From Streptomyces sp. A3M-1-3 (lineage in GTDB: Bacteria > Actinomycetota > Actinomycetes > Streptomycetales > Streptomycetaceae): 64,000 bases of DNA. Location: assembly GCF_024213665.1 (NCBI RefSeq), contig NZ_JANAVP010000013.1:124001-188000 (forward strand), given 5' to 3'. Every line of letters starts with the position of its first letter. Positions within the stretch are counted from its first letter, which is position 1. The position numbers and the translations under genes are program-made. The notes beneath the pieces were generated by a model, which saw only the letters and a list, made by a program, of their open reading frames with translations, searched no databases and was not told where the DNA came from. Below are positions 45,629 to 54,241 of this stretch, one piece after another.

Positions 45629-45862
45629 CGGGCCTCGTCTTCCAACTCGTCTCGAAGCGCTACGAGAAGGGCTCGATCATCCTGACCTCGAACAAGACCT
45701 TCACCGAATGGGGCCAGTTCTTCGGCGACGACGTCCTGGCCGGCGCCATCCTCGACCGGCTCCTGCACCACTGCCACATCGTCCCGATCAACGGCAACAG
45801 CTACCGCCTCAAGAACCACATCACCGCACTGCACGACATGGCCACCGCCGCCACCCGACCAA
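45629..45862 (+). pseudogene. 3' fragment of an IS21-type IstB ATPase
   Basis: The sequence encodes LVFQLVSKRYEKGSIILTSN, GQFFGDDVLAGAILDRLLHH and NSYRLKNHITALHD, closely matching the end of the intact IstB at 51824-52594. There is no start, no Walker A motif and no partner istA. It is an older, diverged IS21 relic. Confidence 0.85.
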
Positions 45863-45918
45863 CCCTCACGTCTTCCCGAAGTGCCGCCCTTCCGGGCGGC
45901 CCTCTCCGCTGGCCGTCT

Positions 45919-46494
45919 TCACGAAGGGGCGATGGCGTCCCGCTTGGTGGTGTAGGCCGTGAGCATCTCTGCGGGGGTGCGGTACAGCACACACTGGCGA
46001 AGCGGCCCTTCGGGCACGCTCGGATCCTCGAAGTCGTCGGCCGCGTCTCGGGTCATGCCGATCCTGCGCATCACTGCCTGGGAACGAACGTTGTTGACGG
46101 TCGTCGATGCAACGACCTCTGGCAGCCCGAGGGCCTCGAAGCCGAAGGCCAGGCAGGCCAGGGCGGCCTCGGTGGCGTAACCGTGCCCCCACGCAGAACG
46201 CATCAACCGCCACCCGATATCCACCCCCGCGAACGGCATGTCCTCGTCCACCTCGTCCAAGCCGACGCGGCCGATGAACTCACCGGTCTCCCGTGCTTCC
46301 AGCGCCCACCACCCAAAACCTCGGTTGTCGAACTCGGCCTGCATGAATGCCACCGCGGCATCGCTTTGCTCCCGCGTCAGCAGCCCTCCGAGGTGTTCTC
46401 GGACTTCGGGATCGGCGTTCATCGCCGCCCACGGCTCGAGGTCGGAGTCCCGCCACCGGCGGAGCAGGAGACGGTCGGTACGCAGTTCGGGCAT
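45919..46494 (-). CDS. GNAT acetyltransferase (RimJ/RimL type)
   Basis: A 191-residue GNAT protein: N-terminal LRTDRLLLRRWRDSDLEPW, acetyl-CoA-binding region VDIGWRLMRSAWGHGYATEA, and NVRSQAVMRRIGM near the end. Family members acetylate protein N-termini, amino acids or antibiotics using acetyl-CoA; the substrate is unknown. It is complete and flanked by gene relics on both sides. Confidence 0.87.
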   Translation of the reverse strand: MPELRTDRLLLRRWRDSDLEPWAAMNADPEVREHLGGLLTREQSDAAVAFMQAEFDNRGFGWWALEARETGEFIGRVGLDEVDEDMPFAGVDIGWRLMRSAWGHGYATEAALACLAFGFEALGLPEVVASTTVNNVRSQAVMRRIGMTRDAADDFEDPSVPEGPLRQCVLYRTPAEMLTAYTTKRDAIAPS

Positions 46495-46961
46495 GCCGCC
46501 CAGCTGACGCGATCAAGATCAGGGTGTCGATCGGTTTATCGAGCCGTGCGGTGCTCCTCCAATGCCAGACCCGACGTAGATCCTCACGGCCTGCACCACG
46601 CGGCGGGACGCGACCCGTCACGTGATCAGCGACAGAGCCCTCGACCCTGTACTTCGCTCTGCAGATGAACTCGTACAGTGACACCTCTTCCGTCACCTGG
46701 AACGCAGGCCCGAGGAGGAGGCCGCCCAGGCTGAACGGAGACCCGAGCACGCCTGAGCCCTGCCGACCGTACGAGGCCCGGAGCTGGCCGCCGGAGTAAA
46801 GCGTTGTGATGGCCGGCTTGCCGCCCTTGCCCACCACGGATCGGTCTGCGACTGATCAACCGAACGGGGATCCGGTACATGCCTTTGGCGCACAGCGGTG
46901 CCGAGCGGGTGTTCGGTGAGTTGGTATGCCAGTGCGGTCTTCGACGGCGATCCGGCCATGA
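46495..46961. other. About 470 bp without an assigned gene
   Basis: The minus strand has a coding-like stretch (LRASYGRQGSGVLGSPFSLG; SLYEFICRAKYRVEGSVADH at about 46600-46790) with no recognised family and no clear start or end. It may be another relic. Confidence 0.35.
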
Positions 46962-47245
46962 TTGCCGGCGCACGAGGCGGCGGTCGAGGTGGTGAAGCTG
47001 GCGGTCAGCGAGCTCGTGACCAACGCGGCGAAGCATGCGCCGGGACCGTGTCTGGTCGACGCCACGCTCGAGAACCGGCGGTGGAGAGCTGTGTGTGGGA
47101 CAGCGTTGCGACGCTACCGGTGGCGCGGGCGGCCGGCCCTGGCCGGGCGGGCCGACACGGCCTGGAGATCGTGATCGCGTTGTGCGCGGCTACACCGTGC
47201 AACGCGACGTGGTCGGCAAACACACCATGGTCCGCGGGGGAGTCA
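46962..47245 (+). pseudogene. Frameshifted anti-sigma-type HATPase gene
   Basis: VVKLAVSELVTNAAKHAPGP is the N-box of an RsbW/SpoIIAB-like histidine-kinase-type ATPase. After it the frame changes: CVWDSVATLPVARAAGPGRA and GRHGLEIVIAL are in a second frame and YTVQRDVVGKHTMV in a third, matching the order of the family. At least two frameshifts inactivate it. Confidence 0.72.
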
Positions 47246-47399
47246 GCCGGACCGGTGTGGCCGGACGGGCCGCGCTCTGGTTCGCGAGGGGGAGGAATCA
47301 CAGATTATTCGAAAGGGTGGCCGGGGTTCCCGCGCCCGTTCGGCTGTTTCGGCGTGCGGCCGTGGTGGAGCTGTGTGACCCTTGGCGCGAGACCAGGCC

Positions 47400-47600
47400 A
47401 TGTCGACGAGTGCGACGGTGGTGAACCAGCTCGGAGACAAGCCGGAAGAGGTCCGCAAGCGGTTGGAGGAAGAGAAGCGGCAGGCCCGGGAGCGGGACCG
47501 GAAGCCCGCTGACCAGGCCGCGAGCGGCGCCAGGTCCGAGGAGCCGCCCGGCAGGGAGGGGCAAGTCCCCACCTACGAGGACGAGCCGGATTCGGCCTGA
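47400..47600 (+). CDS. Small charged hypothetical protein
   Basis: A 66-residue hydrophilic peptide: VVNQLGDKPEEVRKRLEEEK, predicted helical, then ERDRKPADQAASGARSEE and an acidic end. There is no membrane helix and no known family. An in-frame TTG at 47382 is an alternative start. It lies between two relic regions; expression is unknown. Confidence 0.4.
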   Translation: MSTSATVVNQLGDKPEEVRKRLEEEKRQARERDRKPADQAASGARSEEPPGREGQVPTYEDEPDSA

Positions 47601-47967
47601 ACGACGTGCCCTCACTTGCCGCCTGGCAGCTCGTGGACCGGCTGATCACTCGGCTGAAGCAGGCGCCCGAGCCCTCCGGCCGTTCACGACCGGTCGCATT
47701 CGTCCCCGCCAAACGCCGGACGATGGCCTGCCGTATCCCTTTGATTCGACATGCCGCTCGATACCGCTGGAGGTTCTTCCAGGTCCCCTCACCACCATGC
47801 CGTCGACAGTGACCTGCAGCGGATCGCCGAGCAGCTTCCCGCGCCGCTCGACCAGCACCTCCAGCGCGACCGCGCGCTGCGCCACCAGCCCACGACCGCT
47901 GGAGCCCGCCTGCTGGGCCCTCCTTCTCCGCAACAGGAGATGCGACTTTGGTCCGGTGGCGCAGGGG
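47601..47967. other. About 370 bp without a supported gene
   Basis: No conserved motif, repeat or convincing start was found here on either strand. Confidence 0.5.
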
Positions 47968-48990
47968 TCAGCGGATGATTGGGGACACAGGAGGGGGAGT
48001 GCTGCAAAGGGCATGCACGGCCGACTGCGCCGCCTGCTCCACGGCGGAGATGCCGTGGGACATACTCCGGCTGCCATGAGAGAGGATCACGAGGTAGAAC
48101 GTACTCCCGTGCGCTTTGACCCGCCCCATGCTGTTGATCGCCCAGCGTTGAGAGTGGGGGCGCTGCAGCCAGCCGTTTTTGAGTTGCCAACGGCTGCCTG
48201 CCGCGGACACCCCCCAGTTCTGCTCGGCGTCGATCTGGCCCATGAGGCTTTGGATCAGGTCGCGTGAGGCTCCATTCAGCGGTGAATGGTCCTCGAACAC
48301 GGCGGACAGCAGGGCCAGCTGGTCTGCCGCGGTGGTCCGGGTGAGGCCCCAGTTGGGGCCGGGCCCCGCTTGGGTGGAGGTCAACCCCAGGGCTCTGTTG
48401 GCGTCCGTGAGTCCTCGGCCGCCGCCGATGCGCCGCCACAGGACACTGGCGGAGGCGTTGTCGCTGCTCTGGATCATCGAAGCGGCGGTCGATGCCTCCC
48501 ACCGGGTGAGCGCCCGTCTCTCGCGCTGGGCATGCAGCAGCAGGGCCGCCAGAATATCCACCTTCACCAGGCTCGCGGTGACGTGCACATGGGAGCCGTA
48601 CACTGCCCGCCGACCGTTCCTGGGCTCCAGAACAGCGACCGACACCCGCGTGCCGCTCCGCGTGCGGATCGGTTCGAGGGAACGGGCGAGCACACTGTTC
48701 ACATCCATCGGGGCCGGCGCCCCCGTGCTGGGGCTGCCCGGCGGCGCTTTGGCCGGCTGCCTGTTCCCCGACGGCGCCGGCGCCTGGTCCTGCGCCGGCG
48801 GGCGTCCACCCCGGTCACCGATTCCGCTGTGCTGACCGACAGCGAAGCAGCCCGTGAGCAGCATGCCCGCAGCTGAGCATGCCAGCGCCCATTGCATCCG
48901 CCCCCGACTCAAGCAGGCCTCGTCGTGTCTGCCCGAGACAGCCTCCTGCCCCATCCCCTGGGGCGAACGGGCAGCACCAATCGGATCCAT
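47968..48990 (-). CDS. Beta-lactamase-like serine hydrolase lipoprotein
   Basis: A 340-residue protein. The ATG at 48990 follows GGGAGG at 6-nt spacing. A signal peptide with lipobox (ACSAAGMLLTGC) anchors it outside the membrane, followed by a Pro-rich linker. The class A beta-lactamase fold is marked by ASLVKVDIL (SxxK Ser/Lys), IQSSDNAS (SDN) and LKNGWL where KTG is usual. It may be an active penicillin-recognising hydrolase or a non-lactamase relative. The oddly placed KNG and the missing clear Glu166 motif leave the activity open. Confidence 0.82.
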   Translation of the reverse strand: MDPIGAARSPQGMGQEAVSGRHDEACLSRGRMQWALACSAAGMLLTGCFAVGQHSGIGDRGGRPPAQDQAPAPSGNRQPAKAPPGSPSTGAPAPMDVNSVLARSLEPIRTRSGTRVSVAVLEPRNGRRAVYGSHVHVTASLVKVDILAALLLHAQRERRALTRWEASTAASMIQSSDNASASVLWRRIGGGRGLTDANRALGLTSTQAGPGPNWGLTRTTAADQLALLSAVFEDHSPLNGASRDLIQSLMGQIDAEQNWGVSAAGSRWQLKNGWLQRPHSQRWAINSMGRVKAHGSTFYLVILSHGSRSMSHGISAVEQAAQSAVHALCSTPPPVSPIIR

Positions 48991-49294
48991 CCAGAACCTC
49001 CCTCGCACAAGTGGGCAGCAACCAAAACGGACAGTATGGTCATAGTCTTTTCCGGCGGGAGGCGCGCCGCATCCCGGCGCGATCTCCCGCCAAAGGCGCA
49101 ACGCGCTCACCGCGCACAGGAACTGATGACCCTCGGGACGACACGAAGGCCCCGCTCTCCCGGCCACTCTGCGCCTGTCCCCCCGCCGCTAGTGTCCCGG
49201 TCTTGAGGTCTCGGCTCGCCTCGTGAGTCGTGTTCTGTTTCAGATCTTGGGCTTTCCCTGACGGGGCTGGTCGCTGCGCGGTGTGCTGGGGAGC

Positions 49295-50199
49295 ATGGGC
49301 GATAGCAGGCTGGAGCCGCTGGTGTTAAACGAGACCGAGCGGCTGACGTTGCAGAACTGGGCCAAGCGGCGCGCGAGCGCGCAGGGCTTGGCGAAGCGAG
49401 CCCGGATCGTCCTGGCATGTGCGGCAGGCGGGAGCAACACCGCAGTTGCGGCGCGGCTGGAGACCGACCGGAAGACAGTGGCCGGTGGCGCACGAGATTC
49501 CTGCGTGACCGGCTGAACGGACTGAGCGACGAGCCCCGGCCCGGGGTGCCCCGCACCATCACCGATGCCCAGGTGGAGGAGGTGGTGGTGCGCACCCTGG
49601 AGGAGACACCGCAGGGCGCCACGCACTGGTCGAAGCGAGAGCTGTCCAAGAAGGTCGGGATCTCGCCCACGAGTGTGCTGCGGATCTGGCGTGCCTTCGG
49701 TCTCGAGCCATGGCGGACCGAGACCTTCAAGATCTCCCCGGACCCACTGCTGATCGAGAAGATCCGGGACGTGGTCGGCTTGTATCTGGCTCCGCCGGCG
49801 AACGCCGTGGTGTTTGCGGTGGACGAGAAGCCGCAGATCCAGGCCCTGAGCCGGACCGCCCCGGTGCTGCCGATGGTGCCCGGAGTGCCCGAGCGGCGCA
49901 GCTTCGACTACGTCCGGCACGGCACCGTGGACCTGTTCGCCGCGCTGAACACCGCGACCGGCAAAGTGATCGGCAAGTTATCCGCCCAGCACCGGGCGGT
50001 CGACTTCCGCGACTTCCTCGACGAGATCGACCGCCAGACCGAGCCCGGCCTGGCGGTCCACGTGATCTGTGACAACCTCTCCGCGCACAAGGCACCCGTG
50101 GTGCACAAGTGGCTGCTCGCCCATCCCCGCTTCGAGCTGCACTTCACGCCGACGTACTCGTCGTGGATCAATCAGGTCGTGCGACACGAGGTCGCTTGA
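49295..50199 (+). pseudogene. Truncated, frameshifted IS630-family transposase
   Basis: The N-terminal helix-turn-helix region (ERLTLQNWAKRRASAQGLAK, NTAVAARLETDRKTV) is in one frame. A one-base loss near 49485 shifts to WRTRFLRDRLNGLSDEPRPG and onward through the DDE domain: VVFAVDEKPQIQAL, HVICDNLSAHKAP, HFTPTYSSWINQV. The catalytic Glu region and C-terminus are missing after ~50181. The left end may begin near 49191 (TAGTGTCCCGG). It is dead by both lesions. Confidence 0.88.
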
Positions 50200-50284
50200 G
50201 AAGAGTGGGATTCACCAAGGAGGTTCGACGATGTCGAAGGTGTAGGACCCGAGCCAGTGCGCAGGGCTCGTTCCCGCCTCAGCG

Positions 50285-50335
50285 TGTCGGCGTACACGTG
50301 AACGTGCATAGCCGCGTACGGATGAACGTGCAGAG
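50285..50335 (+). repeat. IS21 left inverted repeat
   Basis: Blocks TGTCGGCGTAC (50285-50295), TGCATAGCCGCGTACG (50305-50320) and TGAACGTGCAGAG (50323-50335) all recur in inverted form at the right end. TGAACGTGCA also occurs directly repeated at 50299-50308 and 50323-50332, as expected for multiple transposase-binding sites of IS21. Confidence 0.88.
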
Positions 50336-50411
50336 TTCTTGATGTGGTGAGTACCGGTCCCCGGCACGCTGCTGCCTGTTGTCCAAGGTTGCAGAGAAGG
50401 GGGGTTGGGTC

Positions 50412-51827
50412 ATGGTCTTGGATCCGCAGCGCTGGCTGGAACTGCGGCGCTTCCGCGGTCTGGTGGAGTCCGGGGCGATGAGTCTGTCGGAGGTCGCCAA
50501 GGAGACCGGGCTGAACTGGCGGACGGTCAGCAAGTACCTGTCTGCTGACGGGTCGTCCGCGCCGCCGCGCCGGATGGCGAATGGTCAGCTGCGCAAGCGG
50601 GTGGTCGACGAGGTCGCTCCGCTGATCGATGCGATGCTGCGGGCCGAGGTCCTGATGAAGGCCGCGGTGATCCATGAGCGGTTGGCCAAGGAGTACGGGT
50701 TCACCGGGAACTATCAGCGGGTCAAGCTCTACGTCCAAGAGGCCCGCCCGAGAATCGCGGAGGAACTGGGCATCACGCCGAGGGAGCTGGCGGGGATGCA
50801 CCGCCGGTTCGAGGTGATCCCGGGCGCCCAGGCTCAGGTGGACTGGGGTGATGAAGGCAAGGTCCTCGCCCACCTGGGTATTGCGAAGGTCTACTCGTTC
50901 CACATGGTGCTGTCGTACTCCCGTGATCCGTTCTGCTGTTTCACCACCAGTCTGGACCTGCAGACGTTCTTCGACTGCCACCGCCGGGCGTTTGCCCACT
51001 TCGGCGGGGTGCCGATGACGATCGTCTACGACCGCACCAAGACCGTTGTCCGCCGCCATGTCGCTCCTGGCGAGGCGGTTCCGCTGCATCCGGAGGCGGT
51101 CGGCTTCGCCGGCCACTACGACTTCGACATCGATGTGCTGGCCGCCTACCGCCCGCAGGGCAAGGGCCGCGTCGAGCGCCAGGTCCTGATCGTCCGTGAC
51201 CACGTCCTGTCCGGGCGGGCCTTCTCCTCCGTCGAGGAGATGGACGCCGCCTTCATGGCCTGGGTGCCGCAGCGGCGGGCTCAGATCCACAAGACGCACC
51301 GCGAGGTCATCGGGCATCGTGGCGCCCGGGACCACGTGGCTCTCAAGCCGCTGCCGCCCACCCCTTATCTGGTGGCCGAGCGTCATCTGCGGCCGGTCGG
51401 CAAGGACTGTCTGGTCGCCTTTGGCGGCAACCTCTACTCAGTGCCGGCCCGCCGGGTCAGGCCCCGCCAGCTGGTGGAGATCCGGGCCACGAAGTCGCAG
51501 GTCATACTGCACGCCACCGTCCCCGACTCCCATGGCGAGACGCTGCTGGCCATGCACCCGCGGGCGGTCGGCCGCGGTGTCCGGGTCGTCGAGGAACAGC
51601 ACTGGGACGGCCTGCCCACCGGCCAGGGACGCCGGACCACCACCGGCGACGTCCCGGTCCGGCCCCTCCCGCAGCCCCGCGGCGAGGAGGCCGGCCCGCT
51701 CACGGCCCTGCTGAACCGGGCCGCCGCCACCCGCATTGAGGTCGGCCGCCGACCGCTGTCGGTCTATGACGAACTGACCGGCACCCGCCCCTTCACGACC
51801 CACCCGAGCACGAAGGAATTGTCTTGA
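50412..51827 (+). CDS. istA: IS21 transposase IstA
   Basis: A 471-residue transposase (ATG 50412; a TTG at 50379 is an alternative). N-terminal helix-turn-helix MSLSEVAKETGLNWRTVSKY; DDE catalytic core with QVDWGDEGKVL (first Asp), MTIVYDRTKTVV (second Asp) and YRPQGKGRVERQV (Glu); then a C-terminal SH3-like region (VAFGGNLYSVPARRVRP). All catalytic residues are present, so it is probably active. It overlaps istB. Confidence 0.93.
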   Translation: MVLDPQRWLELRRFRGLVESGAMSLSEVAKETGLNWRTVSKYLSADGSSAPPRRMANGQLRKRVVDEVAPLIDAMLRAEVLMKAAVIHERLAKEYGFTGNYQRVKLYVQEARPRIAEELGITPRELAGMHRRFEVIPGAQAQVDWGDEGKVLAHLGIAKVYSFHMVLSYSRDPFCCFTTSLDLQTFFDCHRRAFAHFGGVPMTIVYDRTKTVVRRHVAPGEAVPLHPEAVGFAGHYDFDIDVLAAYRPQGKGRVERQVLIVRDHVLSGRAFSSVEEMDAAFMAWVPQRRAQIHKTHREVIGHRGARDHVALKPLPPTPYLVAERHLRPVGKDCLVAFGGNLYSVPARRVRPRQLVEIRATKSQVILHATVPDSHGETLLAMHPRAVGRGVRVVEEQHWDGLPTGQGRRTTTGDVPVRPLPQPRGEEAGPLTALLNRAAATRIEVGRRPLSVYDELTGTRPFTTHPSTKELS

Positions 51828-52594
51828 GCGAGCTGGTCAGCACCCGCATCCGCACCACGGCCGGCAAGCTCGGCCTGCCCCACCTGGCGGAAACCATCAA
51901 CGAGTACACCCGGCGGGCCGACGAGGCGAAACTGGGCTATCTCGACTTCCTCGACCTGGTGCTGTCCGAGGAACTCGCCGTCCGTGACGACCGCCGCTTC
52001 CGCCAGGGCCTGCGACTCTCGCGCCTGCCGCACCACAAGACACTCGATGAGTACGACTTCTCCTTCCAGCCCGACCTGGACCCGCGCAAGGTCAAAGACC
52101 TCGCCACCCTGTCCTTCGTCGAGGCCAGGGCGAACGCCGCCCTGCTCGGACCGCCCGGGGTTGGCAAGACTCACATCGCCATCGCGCTGGCGGTCGCGGC
52201 CTGCCGGGCCGGCTACTCGATCTACTTCACCAGCCTCGACGACATGGTCCGCAACCTCAAAGCCGCCGAGGCCGCCGGGCGCCTGACCAGCAAGCTCGGC
52301 ACCTATCTACGGCCGAGCGTCCTCGTGGTCGACGAAGTCGGCTACCAGCCCCTCGAACGCGCCGAAGCGAACCTGGTGTTCCAGGTCATCTCCAAGCGCT
52401 ACGTAAAGGGCTCCATCATCCTGACCTCGAACAAGGCCTTCAGCGAGTGGGGCCAGGTCTTCGGCGACGAAGTCCTCGCCACCGCGATCCTCGACCGCCT
52501 CCTGCACCACTGCGAAGTCGTCGCCATCAACGGCCCCAGCTATCGACTCAAGAACCGCCTCAAGGCCATCGAGCGAGAGACCCAAGTCGCCTGA
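51824..52594 (+). CDS. istB: IS21 transposition helper ATPase IstB
   Basis: A 256-residue AAA+ ATPase. Walker A is LLGPPGVGKTHIAIALAV, Walker B SVLVVDEVGYQP, then SIILTSNKAFSEWGQVFGDE and a C-terminal arginine-finger region. IstB loads on DNA and recruits the IstA transpososome. Start (TTG, overlapping istA's stop) and length fit the family. A diverged 3' copy exists at 45629-45862. Confidence 0.93.
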   Translation: MSELVSTRIRTTAGKLGLPHLAETINEYTRRADEAKLGYLDFLDLVLSEELAVRDDRRFRQGLRLSRLPHHKTLDEYDFSFQPDLDPRKVKDLATLSFVEARANAALLGPPGVGKTHIAIALAVAACRAGYSIYFTSLDDMVRNLKAAEAAGRLTSKLGTYLRPSVLVVDEVGYQPLERAEANLVFQVISKRYVKGSIILTSNKAFSEWGQVFGDEVLATAILDRLLHHCEVVAINGPSYRLKNRLKAIERETQVA

Positions 52595-52597
52595 CAC

Positions 52598-52648
52598 CTC
52601 TGCACGTTCAAACGTACGCGGCTATGCACTTCGATCCGTACGCCGACA
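52598..52648 (-). repeat. IS21 right inverted repeat
   Basis: CTCTGCACGTTCA (52598-52610), CGTACGCGGCTATGCA (52613-52628) and GTACGCCGACA (52638-52648) are the complement of the left end. The ATG at 52624 inside this repeat opens the downstream recombinase frame. Confidence 0.88.
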
Positions 52649-53721
52649 GCCTGCACCTGTTCTTCCAAGGCATTCGCCAGCACGGCTGGGACGCCACCCT
52701 GCCGACCAGCGCCGCGTTCTTCACCGGCGACTGCCCTCGGCGCCGCTCCCGCCTCGCCCGCCACCTCGCCGAGCACGTCATGACCCAGGTCGAGCAGCCG
52801 GCGAACCTCGACCGGTGGACCGACCCCGCCGCCCGGCTGATCACCCTCGTCCTCGTCCGCTGCGGCCTGCGGGTCTCCGACGCCTGCACCATCCGCTTCG
52901 ACTGCCTGCTCCACGACGGCCAACGCGCCCCCTACCTGCGCTACTTCAACAACAAGATGAGCCGGGAGGCCGCCGTCCCCATCGACGAGGAGACCGAGGC
53001 CGAGATCCGGTCCCAACAGCAGCGCGTCCTGGAGCGCTGGCCGGACGGCAACCCGCACCTCTTCCCGCGGCTGAAGGGCAACGCCAGCGGACGGCACCAC
53101 TTCTCCCCGGACACCTACCGGCAGATGCTCAAACGCTGGCTCGCCGAGTGCGACGTCCGGGACGAGAACGGCTTGCCCGTCCACCTGACCCCGCACCAGT
53201 GGCGGCACACCTTTGCGACCCGGCTGATCAACCGTGACGTTCCGCAGGAAGTCGTCCGCGTCCTTCTCGACCACGACTCTCACCAGATGACGGCCCACTA
53301 CGCGCGGATCACCGACCAGACCGTCCGGCGACGCTGGGAGGCCGCCACCAAGGTCAACATCCGGGGCGAGCGGGTCGCCCTCGATCCCGGAGGGCCGCTG
53401 GCCCAGGCCGAGTGGGCCAAGACCCGAAACGGCCTTGCCACCCAGACCCTCCCCAACGGCTACTGCGGGCTGCCCGTCCAAAAGACCTGCCCGCATGCCA
53501 ACGCGTGCTTGACCTGCCCGGTCTTCCTGACCGGCCCGGAGTTCCTGCCAGAGCTCAAGGCCCAGCGGGGCCGGACGCTGACGCTCATCGACAACGCCAA
53601 GGGCTGCGGTCACCAGCGGGTCACCGAGATGAACGAGCAGGTCAAGGCCAACCTTGACCGGATGATCGGCGAACTCGAAGCCGACTCCGACGGACCTCAG
53701 GAGGCCGCCGATGCGGGCTGA
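52624..53721 (+). CDS. Tyrosine recombinase (Tn554 TnpB-like), 5' end replaced by IS21
   Basis: A 365-codon frame opening at an ATG inside the IS21 right end. The catalytic domain is complete: Arg in CGLRVSDACTIRF, Lys in FNNKMSRE, the HxxR in TPHQWRHTFATRL, and the nucleophile Tyr in TAHYARI. A Cys-rich tail (GYCGLPVQKTCPHANACLTC) matches transposon-borne recombinases. The true N-terminal DNA-binding domain is missing, so the recombinase may be inactive despite an intact core. It is followed by the DUF6262-type partner. Confidence 0.82.
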   Translation: MHFDPYADSLHLFFQGIRQHGWDATLPTSAAFFTGDCPRRRSRLARHLAEHVMTQVEQPANLDRWTDPAARLITLVLVRCGLRVSDACTIRFDCLLHDGQRAPYLRYFNNKMSREAAVPIDEETEAEIRSQQQRVLERWPDGNPHLFPRLKGNASGRHHFSPDTYRQMLKRWLAECDVRDENGLPVHLTPHQWRHTFATRLINRDVPQEVVRVLLDHDSHQMTAHYARITDQTVRRRWEAATKVNIRGERVALDPGGPLAQAEWAKTRNGLATQTLPNGYCGLPVQKTCPHANACLTCPVFLTGPEFLPELKAQRGRTLTLIDNAKGCGHQRVTEMNEQVKANLDRMIGELEADSDGPQEAADAG

Positions 53722-54157
53722 CAACTCCCCGCACATCATCGCCGCGGCCCACCGCCGGGCCGCGGCTACCAGGGACCGCGCGATCGCCGCCCTGCGGCGC
53801 CTGGACGAGGCCGGACAGCCCGTCACCTTCGACGCCGTCGCCCACGAGGCCGGCGTCTCACGATCCTGGCTCTACACCCAGACCGACCTAAAGGCCGAGA
53901 TCAGCCGCCTGCGCGAACGCCACCCACCCGCGTCGGCGGCAGCCCGGATCCCCGACCAGCAGCGGGCATCCGACGCGTCCCTGATCAGACGGCTGGAGGC
54001 CGCCACGGCCCGCAACCGCGAGCTGGAAGCAGAAGTGCGGGAGCTCAGGGACCAGCTCGCCCGCGCACTCGGCCGGCAGCGGGCTGCCGCTGTCACCTCT
54101 ACGGATGAACCGGGCGGCGCGGGACGCCGGTTCACGAGGACCATCGGCCCCTGCTGA
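53711..54157 (+). CDS. DUF6262-type transposon accessory protein (TnpC-like)
   Basis: A 148-residue protein, start overlapping the recombinase by 11 bp. A helix-turn-helix-like N-terminus (VTFDAVAHEAGVSRSWLYTQ) is followed by a coiled-coil-like helix (LEAATARNRELEAEVRELRD). Such proteins follow TnpA/TnpB recombinases of Tn554-like elements and assist integration. The partner tnpA is absent from the window. Confidence 0.75.
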   Translation: MRADNSPHIIAAAHRRAAATRDRAIAALRRLDEAGQPVTFDAVAHEAGVSRSWLYTQTDLKAEISRLRERHPPASAAARIPDQQRASDASLIRRLEAATARNRELEAEVRELRDQLARALGRQRAAAVTSTDEPGGAGRRFTRTIGPC

Positions 54158-54241
54158 CGCAGCCCGTCGTCGACACCGGCCACCACACATCAGCCCAGGT
54201 CAAAGACCTATTGGGAACGGCCACTGAAGATAAGCTTTGCG

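Larger units (their letters stand above)
50285..52648 (+). mobile_element. IS21-family insertion sequence
   Basis: An apparently complete element with istA and istB overlapping by 4 bp, bounded by TG...CA ends. The left (50285-50335) and right (52598-52648) ends match as inverted repeats in three blocks separated by 9 and 2 unmatched bases. No target-site duplication is obvious at either 50285/52648 or 50305/52628. It lies between a truncated IS630 and a Tn554-like recombinase, so it sits on a rearrangement junction. Confidence 0.9.

Noticed and set aside
50305..52628. IS21 limits at the inner TGCATAG repeats
   Set aside because: The matching TGTCGGCGTAC blocks outside them extend the inverted repeats to 50285 and 52648, which also give the expected TG...CA ends; the inner limits show no target duplication either.
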